A DNA stretch of 21,898 nt from an uncultured Opitutales bacterium (GTDB taxonomy: Bacteria > Verrucomicrobiota > Verrucomicrobiia > Opitutales > Intestinicryptomonadaceae). The position numbers and the translations under genes are program-made. The stretch covers positions 1 to 21,898 of the forward strand of contig URAK01000022.1 in assembly GCA_900545705.1 (NCBI GenBank). The letters are read 5' to 3'. This document shows positions 20,916-21,898 of this stretch, one piece after another (position 1 is the stretch's first letter; every line of letters starts with the position of its first letter). The notes under the pieces are model-generated. The model was not told the DNA's origin and did no database searches. It saw only the letters and a list, made by a program, of their open reading frames with translations.

Positions 20916-21841
20916 GCGACAATCAAAAGTCCGAACAGTCCCTTTGGGAAAATGTACACCAAGCAAGCAAAATATATATTTTGCCCAACAGCTTTACCGC
21001 GGGAAATCTATTTTTCGGATTCCTCTCGATAATCTTGTGCATACAGGGAAAATTCAACGCCGCCTCAACCGACAGAACAATCGACCACATTGCGGCTCTA
21101 ATAACGCCAAACTACACCGCCGGCGCAGACGCTCCAAGCACAGGATATTATGTGCTTGCGATAATCTGCATACTGGCGTCGTTTATGTGCGACGCCCTTG
21201 ACGGGCGGGTCGCGCGTGCAAGCGGCAAGACTTCGCTTTTTGGGAAAGAATTCGATTCGCTTGCCGACAGCGTATCCTTCGGGATTGCGCCATGCCTTCT
21301 GATGTATTTTCTCATTTTACAGCCCTCCGACATTCTGTCAGAAACATGGGCGCGCCTACTAAGGAACACCGGCTGGCTAATCGGGTTTATATTTATGTTG
21401 TGTGCGGCAATAAGGCTTGCGCGGTTCAACGTTCTGACAAACCCATACATAAACGGGCACGAAAAATACGAAAAAGGCGATTTTAGTGGTCTGCCTGCGC
21501 CCGCCGCCGCCGGGGCTGTCGCTTCCATAGCTTTAACCATACTGAGTTTTGATTTGCAGACGTTTACGCCGCTTTTAATTCCGCTAATGCTGTTAATTGC
21601 ATGGCTTATGATAAGCAATTTTCCCTATCCGTCCTTCAAGCATATTAATTGGACTACCAGCATGAGATTCCGCTCATTCGTAGCCCTCATAATTTGTATA
21701 ATACTAATAATATGGCTTAGAGAGTGCAGTTTTGCGATAATATTTTTAGCGTATGTATTTTATCCTCCAATAAAATATATTCCGCGGGCGCTTAAAATTT
21801 TTTCATATCTGCGCAAGCGAAGAAGCGAAAATCTAAAATAG
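20912..21841 (+). CDS. pssA: CDP-diacylglycerol-serine O-phosphatidyltransferase
   Basis: This is an integral-membrane phosphatidylserine synthase of the CDP-alcohol phosphotransferase family, 309 residues. It makes phosphatidylserine, the precursor of phosphatidylethanolamine. The family motif D-x2-DG-x2-AR-x8-G-x3-D-x3-D is complete: Asp94, Asp97-Gly98, Ala101-Arg102, Gly111, Asp115 and Asp119. LPNSFTAGNLFFGF near 24-37 and GLPAPAAAGAVAS, both typical of this subtype, are also present. About eight hydrophobic segments are seen. Residues 51-78 form an unusually long polar loop before the second membrane segment. The C-terminus is basic (YLRKRRSENLK). The start overlaps the RelE-like stop (ATGA), so expression is likely coupled. 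No phosphatidylserine decarboxylase gene follows within the remaining 57 bases. Confidence 0.92.
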   Translation: MSDNQKSEQSLWENVHQASKIYILPNSFTAGNLFFGFLSIILCIQGKFNAASTDRTIDHIAALITPNYTAGADAPSTGYYVLAIICILASFMCDALDGRVARASGKTSLFGKEFDSLADSVSFGIAPCLLMYFLILQPSDILSETWARLLRNTGWLIGFIFMLCAAIRLARFNVLTNPYINGHEKYEKGDFSGLPAPAAAGAVASIALTILSFDLQTFTPLLIPLMLLIAWLMISNFPYPSFKHINWTTSMRFRSFVALIICIILIIWLRECSFAIIFLAYVFYPPIKYIPRALKIFSYLRKRRSENLK

Positions 21842-21898
21842 GCCGCGAATTAAAATCTCCAGTGCATAAAAGCTAAAGGAGTTAGACAAGCGGCTTAG

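Noticed and set aside
21842..21898. AAAGGAG at 21875-21881 as the ribosome binding site of a following gene
   Set aside because: No start codon occurs at a suitable distance before the window ends, so no gene can be supported.

Overview
The window is a chromosomal segment of a bacterium that is probably anaerobic and Gram-negative-type: it encodes a SurA-like periplasmic foldase, a lipoprotein and a phosphatidylserine synthase. The gene set and the style of the proteins (ParA, RNase III with a basic tail, Mfd, squalene-hopene cyclase, a ValRS with TMGH in place of HIGH) would fit the Verrucomicrobiota/Opitutales side of the PVC group. That placement is inference only; there is no rRNA or marker set here to prove it. 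The glycyl radical enzyme (GRE) implies that the cell lives, at least at times, without oxygen. I see no insertion sequence, phage gene, integrase, CRISPR array or rRNA.

Layout. (1) 1-200: a tRNA-Arg(CCG) on the minus strand and a possible gene start running off the left edge. (2) 333-6596: a tight plus-strand block of parA, rnc, mfd and a surA/ppiC-like gene (housekeeping: chromosome segregation, RNA processing, transcription-coupled repair, envelope protein folding), closed by two intrinsic terminators in series. (3) 6977-12205: a second plus-strand operon of aldose 1-epimerase, radical-SAM GRE activase, GRE and sugar-porter MFS transporter. The first three genes overlap or touch (TAATG, ATGA) and only 14 bp precede the transporter. 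It has a TATAAT promoter element in front and a strong terminator behind, with a repeat-rich 3' region. (4) 12683-13318: an orphan lipoprotein on the minus strand. (5) 13661-17085: valS, a perfect terminator hairpin, and immediately after it an MmcQ/YjbR-family gene. (6) 17220-19187: a squalene-hopene cyclase on the minus strand with palindromic elements at its start. (7) 19788-20435: a secreted four-EF-hand protein on the minus strand. Divergent from it, 20559-21841 holds a RelE-like protein translationally coupled to phosphatidylserine synthase.

Most notable is block 3. A mutarotase, a GRE with its activator and a sugar transporter form one transcription unit, which suggests that a sugar or sugar-derived polyol is imported and processed by radical chemistry. 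The GRE is not a pyruvate formate-lyase: it has a single Cys-Trp-Glu active-site motif, as in the dehydratase/eliminase branch, and an atypical glycyl loop (RVWGWSGYF). Its substrate cannot be read from sequence alone.

Other points of interest are the RelE-like gene without an antitoxin fused by overlap to a lipid gene, the symmetric elements before the cyclase, repeat families around 12.2-12.6 kb and 19.4-19.5 kb, and the terminator that ends exactly at the next start codon after valS.
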